A stretch of 43,126 nt of DNA from Clostridiales bacterium (GTDB taxonomy: Bacteria > Bacillota > Clostridia > Christensenellales > Aristaeellaceae), in the NCBI GenBank assembly GCA_004557905.1, contig SFFH01000011.1:1-43126 (forward strand). The letters are read 5' to 3'. The notes under the pieces are model-generated. The model ran no database searches. It was not told the origin of the DNA and saw only the letters and a program-made list of their open reading frames with translations. The position numbers were made by a program, and so were the translations under genes. This document shows positions 24,952-36,200 of the stretch, in pieces (positions within the stretch are counted from its first letter, which is position 1; each line of letters begins with the position of its first letter).

Positions 24952-26958
24952 TCAGCCGGCGCAGTCTTCTCCGCTCTCTGCCATCTGCATTTCGTCCGCC
25001 TCCACCGCCGCGGAGTTGACCTCCTCCGGCGCGTGATACGTCGGCACGACGCGCTTCATCGCCGCACGCACAGTCTCGTCATTGCCCGTGGCCACTGCTC
25101 TGCGCAGGATATCGAGCTTCTCCTCGATCTGCGCGCGGCTGAGCGGCTTGTCCCGCTCAATGAAGATCATGCGGTTGTCGGTCTTGGTCATTTCCTCCGT
25201 CTTGATGAGCAGCTCTTCATAGAGCTTCTCGCCCGGGCGCAGGCCCGTTTCCACGATGTTGATATCCCTGTACGGCTCATAGCCGGAGAGGCGGATCATG
25301 CTCTCCGCCAGCTCGAGAATCCGCACCGGGCGGCCCATGTCCAGCACATACAGCTCGCCGTCTTTGGCCATCGCGCCGGACTCCAGCACCAGCTGGCTCG
25401 CCTCCGGGATGGTCATGAAGTAGCGGATGATGTGCCGGTCCGTCAGCGTCACCGGACCGCCTGCCGCGATCTGCCGCCTGAACAGCGGGATGACCGAGCC
25501 GTTGCTGCCCAGCACGTTGCCAAAGCGCGTCGCGCTGAAGTTGGTGCTGCTGCCGCCCGCGCGGCTGAGCACGATCATCTCGCACATGCGCTTGGTCGCG
25601 CCCATCACGTTGGTGGGGTTGACCGCCTTGTCCGTGGAGATCATCGTGAACTTCTTCACGCCGTGCTTTTCGGAGATCTCGACGATGTTCAGCGTGCCGA
25701 ACACGTTGTTCTTGACCGCCTCGCAGCAGTTGTGCTCCATCAGCGGCACGTGCTTGTGCGCGGCCGCGTGCAGCACGATGTCCGGCTTGTAGCGCGCAAA
25801 GACCTGGTCAAGCGCCGCCGCGTCGCAGACAGAGACGATCTCCACCTGCACGTTCAGCGTCACGCCGTAGGCGATGCGCAGCTCCTGCTGAATGTCGTAC
25901 GCGCCGTTCTCGTACTCGTCCAGAATCACGAGCTGTTTGGGCTGCATCTTGGCGATCTGGCGGCACAGCTCGCTGCCGATCGAGCCGCCGCCGCCGGAGA
26001 TGAGCACCGTCTTCCCGCGGTAATACGCGGAGGTGCGCTCATTGGTGAACTCCATCGGCTGGCGGAAGAGCAGCTCCTCAATGTCAAACTCGCGCAGGCT
26101 GCGCCTTCCGTTTTCTACCGTCTGCGTCAGCGGATAGTCGTACACCTTGAGCTTGCAGCCCGTCTGCTTGTACTGGTCGTAGAGCTCCTTTTTGCGCTCC
26201 GCCCGCATTTGGGGCAGCGCGAACACGATCTCCTGCACCGGAAAGCTCATCAGGCGCTCCTGCGTCGCCTCGCTCTCCGGGAGGACGGGAATGCCGTTGA
26301 TCGTGCGGCCGATCTTCTCCTTATCCACATCGATAAAGCAGCATGGCCTGTACGCGGAGCGCGGGTTGTTGGCCAGCTCCTCCGCGAGCATCACGCCCAC
26401 GCGGCCCGCGCCGACGACGGCAATGTTGATCTTTGGGGTGATGCCGTGCACGCCGTCGTTCCTTCGCACCGGCTGGTCGCTCAGGCCCGTGAAGCCTGAG
26501 GTCAGCCTGCGCAGCAGATTTGCCGCGCGGTTGTCGGTGTATTCATAAAGATATTGGTACACAAAGCGGATCGTCATGCCAAACAGCAGGTTCAGCGCGA
26601 CGATGCACAGCGCGCGCACAAACGAAATCTTGAAGCGCGTGGGCATCAGCAGGCCCTGCACCGCAAAATAGGTGATGCCCGCGAGCAGATCCATCAGGAT
26701 CATCTGCATGTAGGCCATCGTGCCGCCGTATCGCCAGATCTGGCGGTACACGCCGCCCGCGATGCGCCATCCGAAGATGCTCGCTATTCCCAGCAGCATC
26801 TGCCCCACGATGGCTGCCGCCGCCAGGTGCTCATCCTCGCTGGGGTAGATGACCAGCATCAGCACGTCCACAAACAGCAGCAGCGCCAGATCGCACAGCA
26901 TCAGCTTGATCTTATGATTCTGACGGCTCTGCTCCGTCTGATTATTCTCCCGGTTCAT
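24952..26958 (-). CDS. Membrane UDP-sugar 4,6-dehydratase (PglF/WbpM/CapD family)
   Basis: About 668 residues from the ATG at 26958. Four membrane segments lie in the first 135 residues. Next comes a first Rossmann domain (VVGAGRVGVMLAEEL, about 181-195), then the catalytic short-chain dehydrogenase domain with GGGGSIGSE (322-330), LHAAAHKHVPLME and STDKAVNPTNVMGATKR. In the last motif Met452 replaces the usual Tyr of Y-x3-K and Lys456 is kept, as in WbpM, FlaA1 and PglF. It makes the 4-keto-6-deoxy sugar from UDP-GlcNAc. The frame is open to 27051, but a promoter at 27060-27088 puts the transcript start near 27053, supporting the shorter form. It is the first gene of the assembly operon. Confidence 0.9.
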   Translation of the reverse strand: MNRENNQTEQSRQNHKIKLMLCDLALLLFVDVLMLVIYPSEDEHLAAAAIVGQMLLGIASIFGWRIAGGVYRQIWRYGGTMAYMQMILMDLLAGITYFAVQGLLMPTRFKISFVRALCIVALNLLFGMTIRFVYQYLYEYTDNRAANLLRRLTSGFTGLSDQPVRRNDGVHGITPKINIAVVGAGRVGVMLAEELANNPRSAYRPCCFIDVDKEKIGRTINGIPVLPESEATQERLMSFPVQEIVFALPQMRAERKKELYDQYKQTGCKLKVYDYPLTQTVENGRRSLREFDIEELLFRQPMEFTNERTSAYYRGKTVLISGGGGSIGSELCRQIAKMQPKQLVILDEYENGAYDIQQELRIAYGVTLNVQVEIVSVCDAAALDQVFARYKPDIVLHAAAHKHVPLMEHNCCEAVKNNVFGTLNIVEISEKHGVKKFTMISTDKAVNPTNVMGATKRMCEMIVLSRAGGSSTNFSATRFGNVLGSNGSVIPLFRRQIAAGGPVTLTDRHIIRYFMTIPEASQLVLESGAMAKDGELYVLDMGRPVRILELAESMIRLSGYEPYRDINIVETGLRPGEKLYEELLIKTEEMTKTDNRMIFIERDKPLSRAQIEEKLDILRRAVATGNDETVRAAMKRVVPTYHAPEEVNSAAVEADEMQMAESGEDCAG

Positions 26959-27059
26959 GTCTTCCCGTTCTTTCCCTTCTGCCTCTGTCTGGGCAGAAAA
27001 CCATGCGTCATCGTCACAGGCGCAGCACCCCTTCCGGCTCAGCGTCTGCAATTTTCCAT

Positions 27060-27088
27060 ATTATACATCCGATGTCACATTTTTGCAA
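27060..27088 (-). promoter_or_regulatory. Promoter of the polysaccharide assembly operon
   Basis: On the minus strand, TTGCAA (27083-27088) and TATAAT (27060-27065) are 17 nt apart. The start would lie near 27053, leaving a leader of about 95 nt before the ATG at 26958. It falls in the only AT-rich gap (27059-27116) between the LCP gene and the dehydratase gene. I see no terminator in that gap. Confidence 0.75.
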
Positions 27089-27116
27089 CTTATTTGTGCT
27101 TATTCCTTACGAATAT

Positions 27117-28052
27117 TTAATAATTAATCGAATCCGGATAGAGAATGCCATGAATCTTGTCGATGCCATAGGCCGGATCGATGATCAGCTTGGACGTGCC
27201 GTCCGAGCTGTCGTACTTGAATTCGCCCTCCTCCGGATACGCATACATGCGAATATCGGAGACGCCCGTGCTCATCACCTTCGTCGCCAGACCGATGATG
27301 TCAAACAGCGACATGTTGGTAGAGACGTAGTCAAAGCACGTGGTGGCCAGCGAGATCATTTGCGGGATGGAGCAGTTCACGACCTCGCGCGCCATCGCCA
27401 TGAGCAGCCTGCGCTGTCTGGCCTGGCGGCCGAAGTCGTTGTCCAGCTTGCGGATGCGCGCGTAGGCCAGCGCCTGTGCGCCGCAGAGCCTCGCTTCGGT
27501 CGCGTCGCTGGGCACGCGCTGAATCGGCGCGTCGCCGTAATCGCCGTAGGATTCGTCCACCGTCGTGTTGATCGCCCAGGGCTCGTCCTTTTCCAGCTGG
27601 ATGGTCACGCCGCCCAGCGTGTCCACGATGTCGCAGATGCCGTAGAAGTTGACGGTCACATAGTGCTCGATGTTCAGGTTGTAGGTCCGGTTGATCGTCT
27701 GCATCAGCAGATTCGGTCCGCCGAAGGTGTGCGCCGCATTGAGCTTGTTCTCATGGCCGTTGTCGCCCATGGTCACCCAGGTGTCGCGCGCCAGCGAGAT
27801 GACGTTGATCAGCCCCGTCTTCAGGTTGATCGAGCAGATCATCATCGTGTCCGCGCGGCCGGAGGCCATCTCGTTCTCGCGCGTGTCCGTACCGATGAGC
27901 AGGATGTTCTTCACATTTTCGTCCAGCCCCCCGTACACGCTCAGGTCGCCGTCCTTGACCGGCATGCTGTAATCGGCCAGCGCCGTACAGGCCGGCAGCA
28001 GCAGCGCCAGCAGCAGCGCGCACAGCAGGGCGCGCATTCCCTTATCGACCAT
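27117..28052 (-). CDS. LytR-CpsA-Psr (LCP) family polymer ligase
   Basis: 311 residues. LCP motifs in order are ILLIGTDTRENEM, GRADTMMICSINL, VISLARDTWV, then HTFGGPNLLMQTI, FYGICDIVDTLGGV, and the arginines of YARIRKLDNDFGRQARQRRL. LCP proteins transfer glycans from undecaprenyl pyrophosphate to peptidoglycan or another wall acceptor. The N-terminus (MRALLCALLLALLLPACTALA) looks more like a cleaved signal peptide or a weak lipobox (LPAC) than the usual long membrane anchor, which is unusual. The start overlaps the end of the CpsB-like gene, and GAGAGGG lies 6 nt upstream. Confidence 0.9.
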   Translation of the reverse strand: MVDKGMRALLCALLLALLLPACTALADYSMPVKDGDLSVYGGLDENVKNILLIGTDTRENEMASGRADTMMICSINLKTGLINVISLARDTWVTMGDNGHENKLNAAHTFGGPNLLMQTINRTYNLNIEHYVTVNFYGICDIVDTLGGVTIQLEKDEPWAINTTVDESYGDYGDAPIQRVPSDATEARLCGAQALAYARIRKLDNDFGRQARQRRLLMAMAREVVNCSIPQMISLATTCFDYVSTNMSLFDIIGLATKVMSTGVSDIRMYAYPEEGEFKYDSSDGTSKLIIDPAYGIDKIHGILYPDSINY

Positions 28053-28740
28053 CGTTTGCCCTCTCCTTCCTCTGCGTAAGAAGCGCCTGCGTCAGGCGGT
28101 TGTCCCGCGGCCATTCCCCGCGGAACGTCCGGTATGCTTTTTCGTAATCGTCGTAGTCACCCGGCCTGTGCGCATCGGAGGCGACGTAGTCCGCCATGCC
28201 CTCGCGCAGCAGCCTTCTGGCCGTGCGCCGCTCGTCGCTCATCAGCGGGGCCATCAGGCCGCAGGCGTCCACCTGCAGCTCGCAGCCCAGGTCGCGCATC
28301 TCCTGCGCGATGCCGAAGTCCCGCTGGAGATAGCGGTAGCGCTCCGGGTGCGCGATGATCGGCAGATACCCGTTGTCCATCATCTCGCTGACGAGGGCGT
28401 CCCAGCGCGGCAGCAGCTCGCTGCAGGAAAACTCCAGCAGGATGCAGCGCGTGCCGCTCAGACAGAACGCGTCCAGCTCCCGCGTGCCGGCCTCCAGAAG
28501 CGCCCGATAGTTGAACTCACAGCCCAGGTTCAGCCCCAGGCCGGCCTCATGCGCGATGCTTCTGGCGATGCGCAGGCCATGGCGGTTTCTCTGCTGATCC
28601 TGGGCGCGATAGACGTGCGGCGTGGCGACGATGAAGGTGATTCCCGCATCCGCCGCACGCATGGCCATCTCGCGCGTCATCTGCACGTCTTTCGCGCCGT
28701 CGTCCACGCCCGGCAGGATATGCACGTGCATGTCAATCAT
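28042..28740 (-). CDS. CpsB/YwqE-type PHP tyrosine phosphatase
   Basis: 232 residues. PHP motifs are MHVHILPGVDDGAKD (residues 4-18), VATPHVYRAQ, IIAHPERYRYL and VASDAHRPGDY, the metal-binding set of this family. It should dephosphorylate the tyrosine cluster of the BY-kinase encoded directly upstream, and so set polymer length or amount. GGAG lies 8 nt before the ATG, and the kinase gene ends 13 nt earlier. Confidence 0.92.
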   Translation of the reverse strand: MIDMHVHILPGVDDGAKDVQMTREMAMRAADAGITFIVATPHVYRAQDQQRNRHGLRIARSIAHEAGLGLNLGCEFNYRALLEAGTRELDAFCLSGTRCILLEFSCSELLPRWDALVSEMMDNGYLPIIAHPERYRYLQRDFGIAQEMRDLGCELQVDACGLMAPLMSDERRTARRLLREGMADYVASDAHRPGDYDDYEKAYRTFRGEWPRDNRLTQALLTQRKERANDGR

Positions 28741-28753
28741 CGTTCAAGCTCCG

Positions 28754-30184
28754 TCATTCCTCGTCGTCCTGCTGCTCCCGGCGGCTGCTCAGGCCGCGGG
28801 TGCGCCGGCGCTCGCTCTTGTGCTGATCGCCGTAGCGGTAGTAGCGGTTGTAGTAGTAGCTCTTCTCCTTGTGGTTCACGAAGTTGAACACCAGGCCCAG
28901 CAGCCTCGCCTTCACCTGCTCCAGCTGGCCGAGCACCTTCGTCAGATCCTTGCGCTCCACGCGGCCGTCCGCCACGACGACGATGGTGCCGTCGGTCTTC
29001 GCCGCCAGGGAGGCCGCGTCGATGAACATGCCCAGCGGGGACGTGTCAAAGATCACCAGGTCGAAGTACTGCTTGCACTCCTCCAGGAAGCGGCTGAAGG
29101 AATCCAGGTTCGCGTTCACCGCCATGCGGTGGTTGCTGTCCATGAAGAACAGATTCGGCGTATTCGTGCGGGTGACCACCTCTGTCAGCTTCGCGCTGCC
29201 GTTCAGGTAGTCCATGATGTCCTTCTTGTTGCGCCGGCCCAGATACCGTCCGATCATCGGGGAGCGGTAGTCCATGTCCGCGATCAGCACGTTCTTGCCC
29301 TGGCTGGCCAGCTCGCAGGCCAGCATCAGGGAGACGGAGCTCTTGCCCTCCTTGGGCGTGGTGGAGGTGACGGTCAGCGTGCGCAGCGGCTCGCCCATCG
29401 CGGCGAACTGGATGTTCAGCGCCAGCTTCTTGATGCTCTCCTGCGTGTACTCGTTCATGCAGGCGAGGAGGTTGCTCTCCCGGGACATGTGCTTCTTGAG
29501 GAACGTGTCCATCTCCTTCTTGTAGCTGAAGACGCTGGAGAGAACGTTGGTCTTGAAGCGCACGTCCGCGTCGCTGTCCGAGCGGACCTTGGTGTTGAGG
29601 ATTTCCAGCGCCACCAGCGCGAACGCCACCAGCACCAGCGATCCCAGCGCCGCCATGGGCACCATGGAGCCGCGGCCGCCGTTGGACGGCCAGGTCGGCA
29701 GCGTCGCCTCGACAGCCACGTGCACGCTGTCCTGGTTCAGCATGTTGCGGATGTACTCGGAGAACACCTGGCCCAGCATGTTGGCGGCCTGCATGCACAT
29801 CTCCGGGTTCACGCCCGTCACGCTGATGGTGATGAAGCGCGTGTCCTGCACGGCGCTTACGCCCACGGACATGCCGTTGGGCCAGCCCGGCCAGCCGAGG
29901 CGGCTGCAGGTTTCCCGCATGACCTCCGGCGCCTGGATGAGTTCCTTGTAGTCGTTGACGAAGTACGCACTGGAGGACAGGTCGTAGCGCGTCGTGCCGG
30001 TGGTATCGACGTAGTCAAACAGCGTATACAGCTTCACCTGCGCCGTGTACACGTCCACCGTGTAATTGACCACATAGAAATTGGCCAGCACCGCCACGAT
30101 GATCGGGATGATGATCAGCAGGTACCATCTGCGTTTGATCGCCTTGACCATATCGCCCAAAGACAGGCCCAGTTCTTCTTCCAC
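28754..30184 (-). CDS. Fused Wzz/BY-kinase (CpsC-CpsD type)
   Basis: About 476 residues from a GTG at 30184 (AGGAG 10 nt upstream); a GTG at 30193 has that site only 1 nt away. Two membrane segments (about residues 20-40 and 180-197) flank an outer Wzz-like domain. The cytoplasmic kinase follows with Walker A (STTPKEGKSS), A' (VLIADMDYRSP) and B (LVIFDTSP). The tail carries a tyrosine cluster SYYYNRYYRYG, the autophosphorylation site. In most Gram-positive bacteria the two halves are separate proteins; here they are joined, as in Gram-negative Wzc. Phosphorylation cycles with the adjacent phosphatase control polysaccharide assembly. An Asp/Glu/Arg-rich end follows the cluster. Confidence 0.9.
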   Translation of the reverse strand: MEEELGLSLGDMVKAIKRRWYLLIIIPIIVAVLANFYVVNYTVDVYTAQVKLYTLFDYVDTTGTTRYDLSSSAYFVNDYKELIQAPEVMRETCSRLGWPGWPNGMSVGVSAVQDTRFITISVTGVNPEMCMQAANMLGQVFSEYIRNMLNQDSVHVAVEATLPTWPSNGGRGSMVPMAALGSLVLVAFALVALEILNTKVRSDSDADVRFKTNVLSSVFSYKKEMDTFLKKHMSRESNLLACMNEYTQESIKKLALNIQFAAMGEPLRTLTVTSTTPKEGKSSVSLMLACELASQGKNVLIADMDYRSPMIGRYLGRRNKKDIMDYLNGSAKLTEVVTRTNTPNLFFMDSNHRMAVNANLDSFSRFLEECKQYFDLVIFDTSPLGMFIDAASLAAKTDGTIVVVADGRVERKDLTKVLGQLEQVKARLLGLVFNFVNHKEKSYYYNRYYRYGDQHKSERRRTRGLSSRREQQDDEE

Positions 30185-30238
30185 AGTATCCACTCTCCTT
30201 TGGTTGGTTGGATTGCTTTCCGGTTGTGATGGGTTTGA

Positions 30239-33200
30239 TCACTCGATGAGCTTCATGCCCAGGTCATATTTTTTCTCCCACAGGAGGTTGCCGCGCTCGT
30301 CATACTCGCGTTCGATGCGGTTGACGCCGTCCTCGTCCGCCGCGCCCCAGCCGTTTGCACCGTAATAGGTGATCTTGACCACGTTGCTGTTCTTGTCGTA
30401 CGCGTAGGCGATCTCGCAGTAGCCGTCCGTGCTGTCCACCTTGGTCTGAAGATCAGCCATGTAGCAGGCCTCGGAGATCACGCGGTCCATCAGGTCGCGC
30501 GTGTAGTGCTTGGCCTGATAGCCCTTGCTTGTGGTGACGGGGTTTCCATCCGCGTCCTGATAGTACTCCTCCATCACGCGGTCGAGGCCGTCGTACACGT
30601 ACGCGATGCGCGTGTAGCCCTCGCGCGTCACGATTGGCTGTCCGCTGCCGTCCTCATACGTCTTCGTCGCGGGCACGCTGGTGTCGTCGCTGTCGTACGT
30701 CATGCGCGCCTGCGTGGCGCCGCTGTACGCCTGCGTCTGCGTACCGTTTGCGTCCAGATACCGTTCCAGCACCGCGCGGCCGTGCACATCGACCTCGATT
30801 TCCTTGGCCTCGTAGCCCTCGCTGCACTTGACCGGCGTGCCGTCGCTCAGGAAATACGCCTGATAGATCACTGCGCCGTTGGCGTCGTAGTCCTGCTCGA
30901 GCACCTCGTAGCCCGCCTCGTTGCGCACCGGCCGGCCGAACTGATCATAGTACCGGATCTCCACCGGCAGGCCGCGCCAGTCGCACACATAGGACGCGCT
31001 GGCATAGCCCGCCAGGATCCTGACCGGATTACCGTCGCCGTCCAGGTAGGTTTCGCCCGTCAGGCAGCCGTTCACGTCGTACTGCGCGGTGCGCGCCGCA
31101 AAGCCGTAGGTGGTCATGTACAGCCCGCCGTCCGCTGCCAGGAACGCCTCGCGGATCACGTTGCCGTTTTCGTCGAACGTGCGCTCCACGGCCGACGCGC
31201 CGACCTCATTTTTGCCGGTCACGCCGTCGGTCTCGTAGTAGTCGATGCGCACGAGGTTGCCGCGCGCGTCGTAGGTGTTTTTCTGGATAGCGTACATGCG
31301 GCCGTAGTCGCAAACCTCGCCCTTCTCGTTGTACGCGCGGCGCTCGGTCAGGTTGCCTGATGCGTCGTAGGTGAAGGTCTGCCGGGCGTAGCCGCCGTTG
31401 CAGATGAACAGCTCGCCCTGCGGGTTGTAGTAGCACTCCTCGATCCTGTTGTCATTCTCATCGTAGGCATAGGTCACGCGCGCATAGCGGCCGTTGCCGA
31501 AGGTCGGCTGCCCCTCCGCGTTCAGATTGGTGATGGAGGTGCGGTTGCCGCGCTCGTCGTAGGTCATGCGCTGGCCGCAGTAGCCCATGGGCGAGGTGAC
31601 GATCTGACCGTCCAGGCCGTAGTACCAGAACTCGATCAGGTTGTCCCGCTCGTCGTAGGTGTAGCGCACGCTGGCCGCCATGCCCGAGCGCGCGACCTGC
31701 TCTCCGTCCGCGCCGTAGAACGCCTCGTAGAGCCGGTTGCCGCGCGCGTCATATTCGTAGACCAGAGCAGCGAAGCCGCCCACCGCCACGGGGTTGTTCT
31801 GCTCGTCGTAGTAGGCGACGCGGGTCGTATTGCCGTTGTCGTCGTGCTCGTAGAGGATGTACGCGCAGCCGTTGCGTCCGTTCATCAGGCCGTACCAGGG
31901 ATTCAGATAGGCCTCGCGGACCAGGTTGCCCTGCTCATCGTAGGTGTGCTCGAGGATCGCGTAGCCCTGGCTGGTGACCATCAGGCTGCCGGTTTCGTCG
32001 TAGTAGCGCGTCTGTGTCGTATGGCCCCACGCGTCATAGCTGTACTCGATCGCCGCGTAGCCGGCCTTGATGCGCGTGGCCTGGCCGTCCGTGCCGCTGA
32101 AGGAGCGGCGCAGCAGGCGGCCCGCGTCGTCGTAGACCATGTGCATGGACGCATAGCCCAGCGACGTGCGGACAGGATTGCCGCTGATGTCGTAGTAGGC
32201 CACCAGGTTCTGCCTGCGCAGCTGATCATAGCCGAAGCGGATGACCGAATAGTCGCCGCTGCCGCGCATGGGATTGCCGTCCTGATCGAGATACGCCTGC
32301 TCAAGGAGCATGCCGTCCTCCGAGCTCGTCGTGCGGATCATCCACGCGCCGTCGGTCTGGCGGCACAGCGCGCCCAGGCGGTTGTACACCCGCTTCCACT
32401 GGATCAGGCCGTCGTCCGACCAGTCCGTCTCGATCCAGGAATAGCCCGCGGAGAGGTTGACCGGCTCGCCACTGACGTCCAGATAGCGCTGCAGCGTCTG
32501 CCTGTTCTTCTCATCAAAGGCGAACTCGATCTGCGCAAAGCCGTCGCCGGTCATCACCGGCTGGTGCGCGCGGTTCAGGTAGGCGATGCGCGTCACGTTG
32601 CGTGCCGCGTCGTAGCCGTATCGGATGGCGGCAAAGCCCGCCTCCAGCATGACCGGCTGGTCAAACGCGTCGTAATACGCCTCCAGGGCCCTGTTGCCCG
32701 CCTCGTCGTATTCAAAGCCGACGGCAGCATAGCCGCGCGCAAGGCACACCATCTGTCCGTTTGTATCCAGGTATCGCTCGTAAATCCGCCGTCCAAGCGC
32801 GTCATAGCGGTATTCCGCCGCCGCATAGCCGTCCGAGATGGCAACGAGCCGGCTGCCGGTATCCAGATAGCGGATAGCGACGAGCAGGTTGCGCTCATCA
32901 TAGTCGCGCTCGATCGCCGCGTATCCGTCCGGGATGCACACCAGATTGCCCCAGCCGTCGCCGTAGGCCTCGCGCGTCACATTGCCGCGCTCGTCGTAGC
33001 TGTACAGCTTCTCGCCGCAGCAGCCCAGCAGCAGCTGCGGGCCGCCCGTTTCGCCGTAATACGTCTCGCGGGTCACGCGGCTCAGCGCGTCATATTCATA
33101 GCCAATGGCCGCATAGCCGCTGGACGTGAGCACCAGCTGATCCTGCTCGTCCAGGTAGCTCAGCAGCGTCACCCGGCTGAAGACGTCGTACTGCGTGGCG

Positions 33201-36200
33201 ATCTTCGCATAGCCCATCAGCGTCCTGACCGGGCTGCCCTCCGCGTCGTAATAGGTCGTCAGGATGACGCGACCGCGCGTATCGTACGCGTAGCCCGTCG
33301 CCGCATAGCCCCCGCCCAGCGTGTACGGCACGCCGGAGGCGCTGATGTATGTCTCGCGGAGCAGGCGGCTGTACGCGTCGTACGCCATGTCCACGCCCGC
33401 GTAGCCGCGCAGGCAGTGGGTCATCTGCCCCGCTTTGTCCAGATAGCGCACGGCGGTCTGCTGTCCGCGCGTGTCGTAGCTGTATGCGACGCTCGCATAG
33501 CCGCCGGCGTGCATCGCCGGCTGCCCCTGCGCATCCAGATAATCCACCCGCGCGACGTTGAGCATCGCGTCATAGGTGTAGGACACCATCGCGTAGCCGC
33601 TGAGCATCACCGGCAGGCCGTCCACATCAAGGTACTGCTCGGTGAGCACCTTGCCCTGCGCGCTGTACGTCCGGCGGATGCCGGCGTAGCCCTCGCCGCC
33701 CGCGCAGCGCGCTCCGTCCGCGTCCAGATAGCTCACCTCGGTGCAGTTGCCGGCCGCGTCGTAGGCGTATTCGCACTGCGCATAGCCCAGGGACTTGACC
33801 ATCACCGGCAGGCCGTCCGCATCCAGGTAGGCTTCCTTCGTCAGGTTGCCCCGTCCGTCATAGGCATAGCGCACGCCGGCGTAGCCCTCGCTCGTCATCA
33901 CCATCCGGCCGTCAAGGCCCACATACGTCAAGCTCGCCAGATGGCCGCCCGCCGCGTAGGTCACATCGATGCCCGCCGCGCCGGAAGCGTTCAGCGCCAG
34001 CTGGCCGTCCGCGCCGTAGTAGCGCTCGCTCACCTTCCGGCGCTGCGCGTCGTAGCCGTAGTTGACCGCGGCATATCCGTCCGCCGTCACGCAGAGCTGA
34101 CCGTACATGTCCGTGTAGGACAGGCTCAGCAGGTTGCCCACTCCGTCGTACACGTAGCGCTTGGCCGCATAGCCAGCCTTGCTGTCGCACGGATTGCCCG
34201 CCGCGTCGAGGCACTGCTCGCTCAGCGTCCTGCCCAGCGCGTCGTATTCGATGGCAATGGAGGCGTAGCCACCGTCGGTGAGGATGGCCTCGCCCGCCGC
34301 GTTCAGGTAGGTCTGCATCGTCACGCGGCCCAGCCGGTCATAGCGCATCTGCCGCTGGGCATAGCCCTCCAGCGTGTCCACGCACGCGCCCGACGCGTCG
34401 GCATACTGCTCGAGCACCACGTTGCCGTAGCTGTCATAGGTGTAGATCATCGCCGCATAGCCGCCGAGCCGGTAGAACGGCTCGCCGCTCACGTCGACGT
34501 AGCCCAGCTGCGTCAGCCTGCCCAGCCGGTCATAGACCGTGTTCACGCCCGCATAGCCGTCGCGGCACACCGTCGGCGCGCCGTTCACGTCCAGGTAGCG
34601 CACGGTGCGCTGCCTGCCCAGCGCGTCATAGGTGTATTCCTCGCTGGCGTAGCCGTCCGTGCAGAACGCCGCCTGGTTTTCGCCGCTCAGATAATCCTTG
34701 CGGATCAGGTTCTGGCGGGCGTCGTAGGTGTAGCGCATCGCCGCGTAGCCGTCCGCGAGCTGCACCGGTACGCCCGCCGCGCTCATGTATCGCTCGTAGG
34801 TCAGCTTGCCCGTCGCGCTGTACGCCTGCTCGACATAGGCGTAGCCCTCCGCGCCGGTCACCAGCGCGCCGCTTGCGTCCAGATAGCGCGTGGAGGTCTT
34901 GCGGCCCAGGTTGTCATAGGTGTATTCCACCTGCGCAAAGCCGCCGGTGCCGGTCATCGTCTGGCCGTTTGCATCCAGATATGTCTCCCGGATCACGCGG
35001 TCCAGGCTGTCGTAGGTGCAGATCAGCGCCGCATATCCGCCCGCGGAGAGCGTCGGCTGACCGTTCTCGTCCACATAGGTGGTGCCCAGCAGGTTGCCGC
35101 GCGCATCATAGGTCATGTTTGCGCCGGCCGCGCCCGCCGCGGAGAGCGTCAGGCTGCCGGAGGCGTCGTAATACCGTTCGGAAAGCTGCCTGCCGCGGCT
35201 GTCGTAGGTATAGACAGCCATGGCATAGCCGCCCGGCGTGACGCAGCGCTGGCCGCTTTCATCCAGATACTCCACCTGCGTGCAGTTGCCGTCCGCGTCA
35301 AACGTCCGGTTCACCACCGCATAGCCGCCGGCCATCATGCGCAGCGCGCCGTCCGTGCCATAGTAGCGCTCCTGCGTGCAGTTGCCGTCCTCGTCGTAGG
35401 CGTAGCCGACGGCGGCATAGCCCGCGCCGCTCTCGCAGAGCTGGCCGTCCGCGCCATAGAAGCTTTGCTGCGTCAACCGGTCGTCCTCGTCGTAGGCGGC
35501 CGTCACGCGCGCATAACCCGCCGCGCCGGCGATCAGGGCGCCGTAGCCGTCCTCATAGGCCGTCTCCGTCAGCCGGTCCTCCCCGTCATAGGCGTAGGAG
35601 ACGGCGCTGTAGCCGTCCGTACCCGGCGTAGGATTGCCCTGCGCGTCCAGATAGACCGTACGGATGAGGCGGTCGTCTCCGTCATAGTCCGCACGCACCT
35701 GCGCATAGCCCATGCCGGTAAGCATCAGCTCGCCCTGCGTGTCCAGGTACTGCGTCAGGACGATGTTGCCGCTGCCGTCGCGCTCATAGCGGCACATCGC
35801 GTAGCCGCCCGCGCTCAACGCGCTCTGGCCCTGCGCGTTCAGGTAGCGCTCCTCGATCACCTCGCCGAGCGCGTTGTAGCTGTACGCCACGGCCTCATAG
35901 CCGTTTTTCGTCGCCGTGGGCTGTCCGTTTTCGTCGTACCAGGAGACGCTGCTGACGTTGCCCATCGCGTCGTACGCGTACTTTGCCAGCGCGTAGCCCT
36001 CGCTGCCGCAGACCGGGCTGCCCTCAAGGTCGAGCAGCGTCGCCGTCGCCTTGAGGCCTGCGTCGTTGTAGGTATAGGCTGTAGCCGCGCCGCCGCTTTT
36101 GCCGACGGTGGCCTGGCCGTTTTCATCGTAATAGCTTTCCTTGAGCACGTTGCCGCGAACGTCGTTTTCAAAGCTGCGCGCCGCATAGCCCGCCGCGCAG

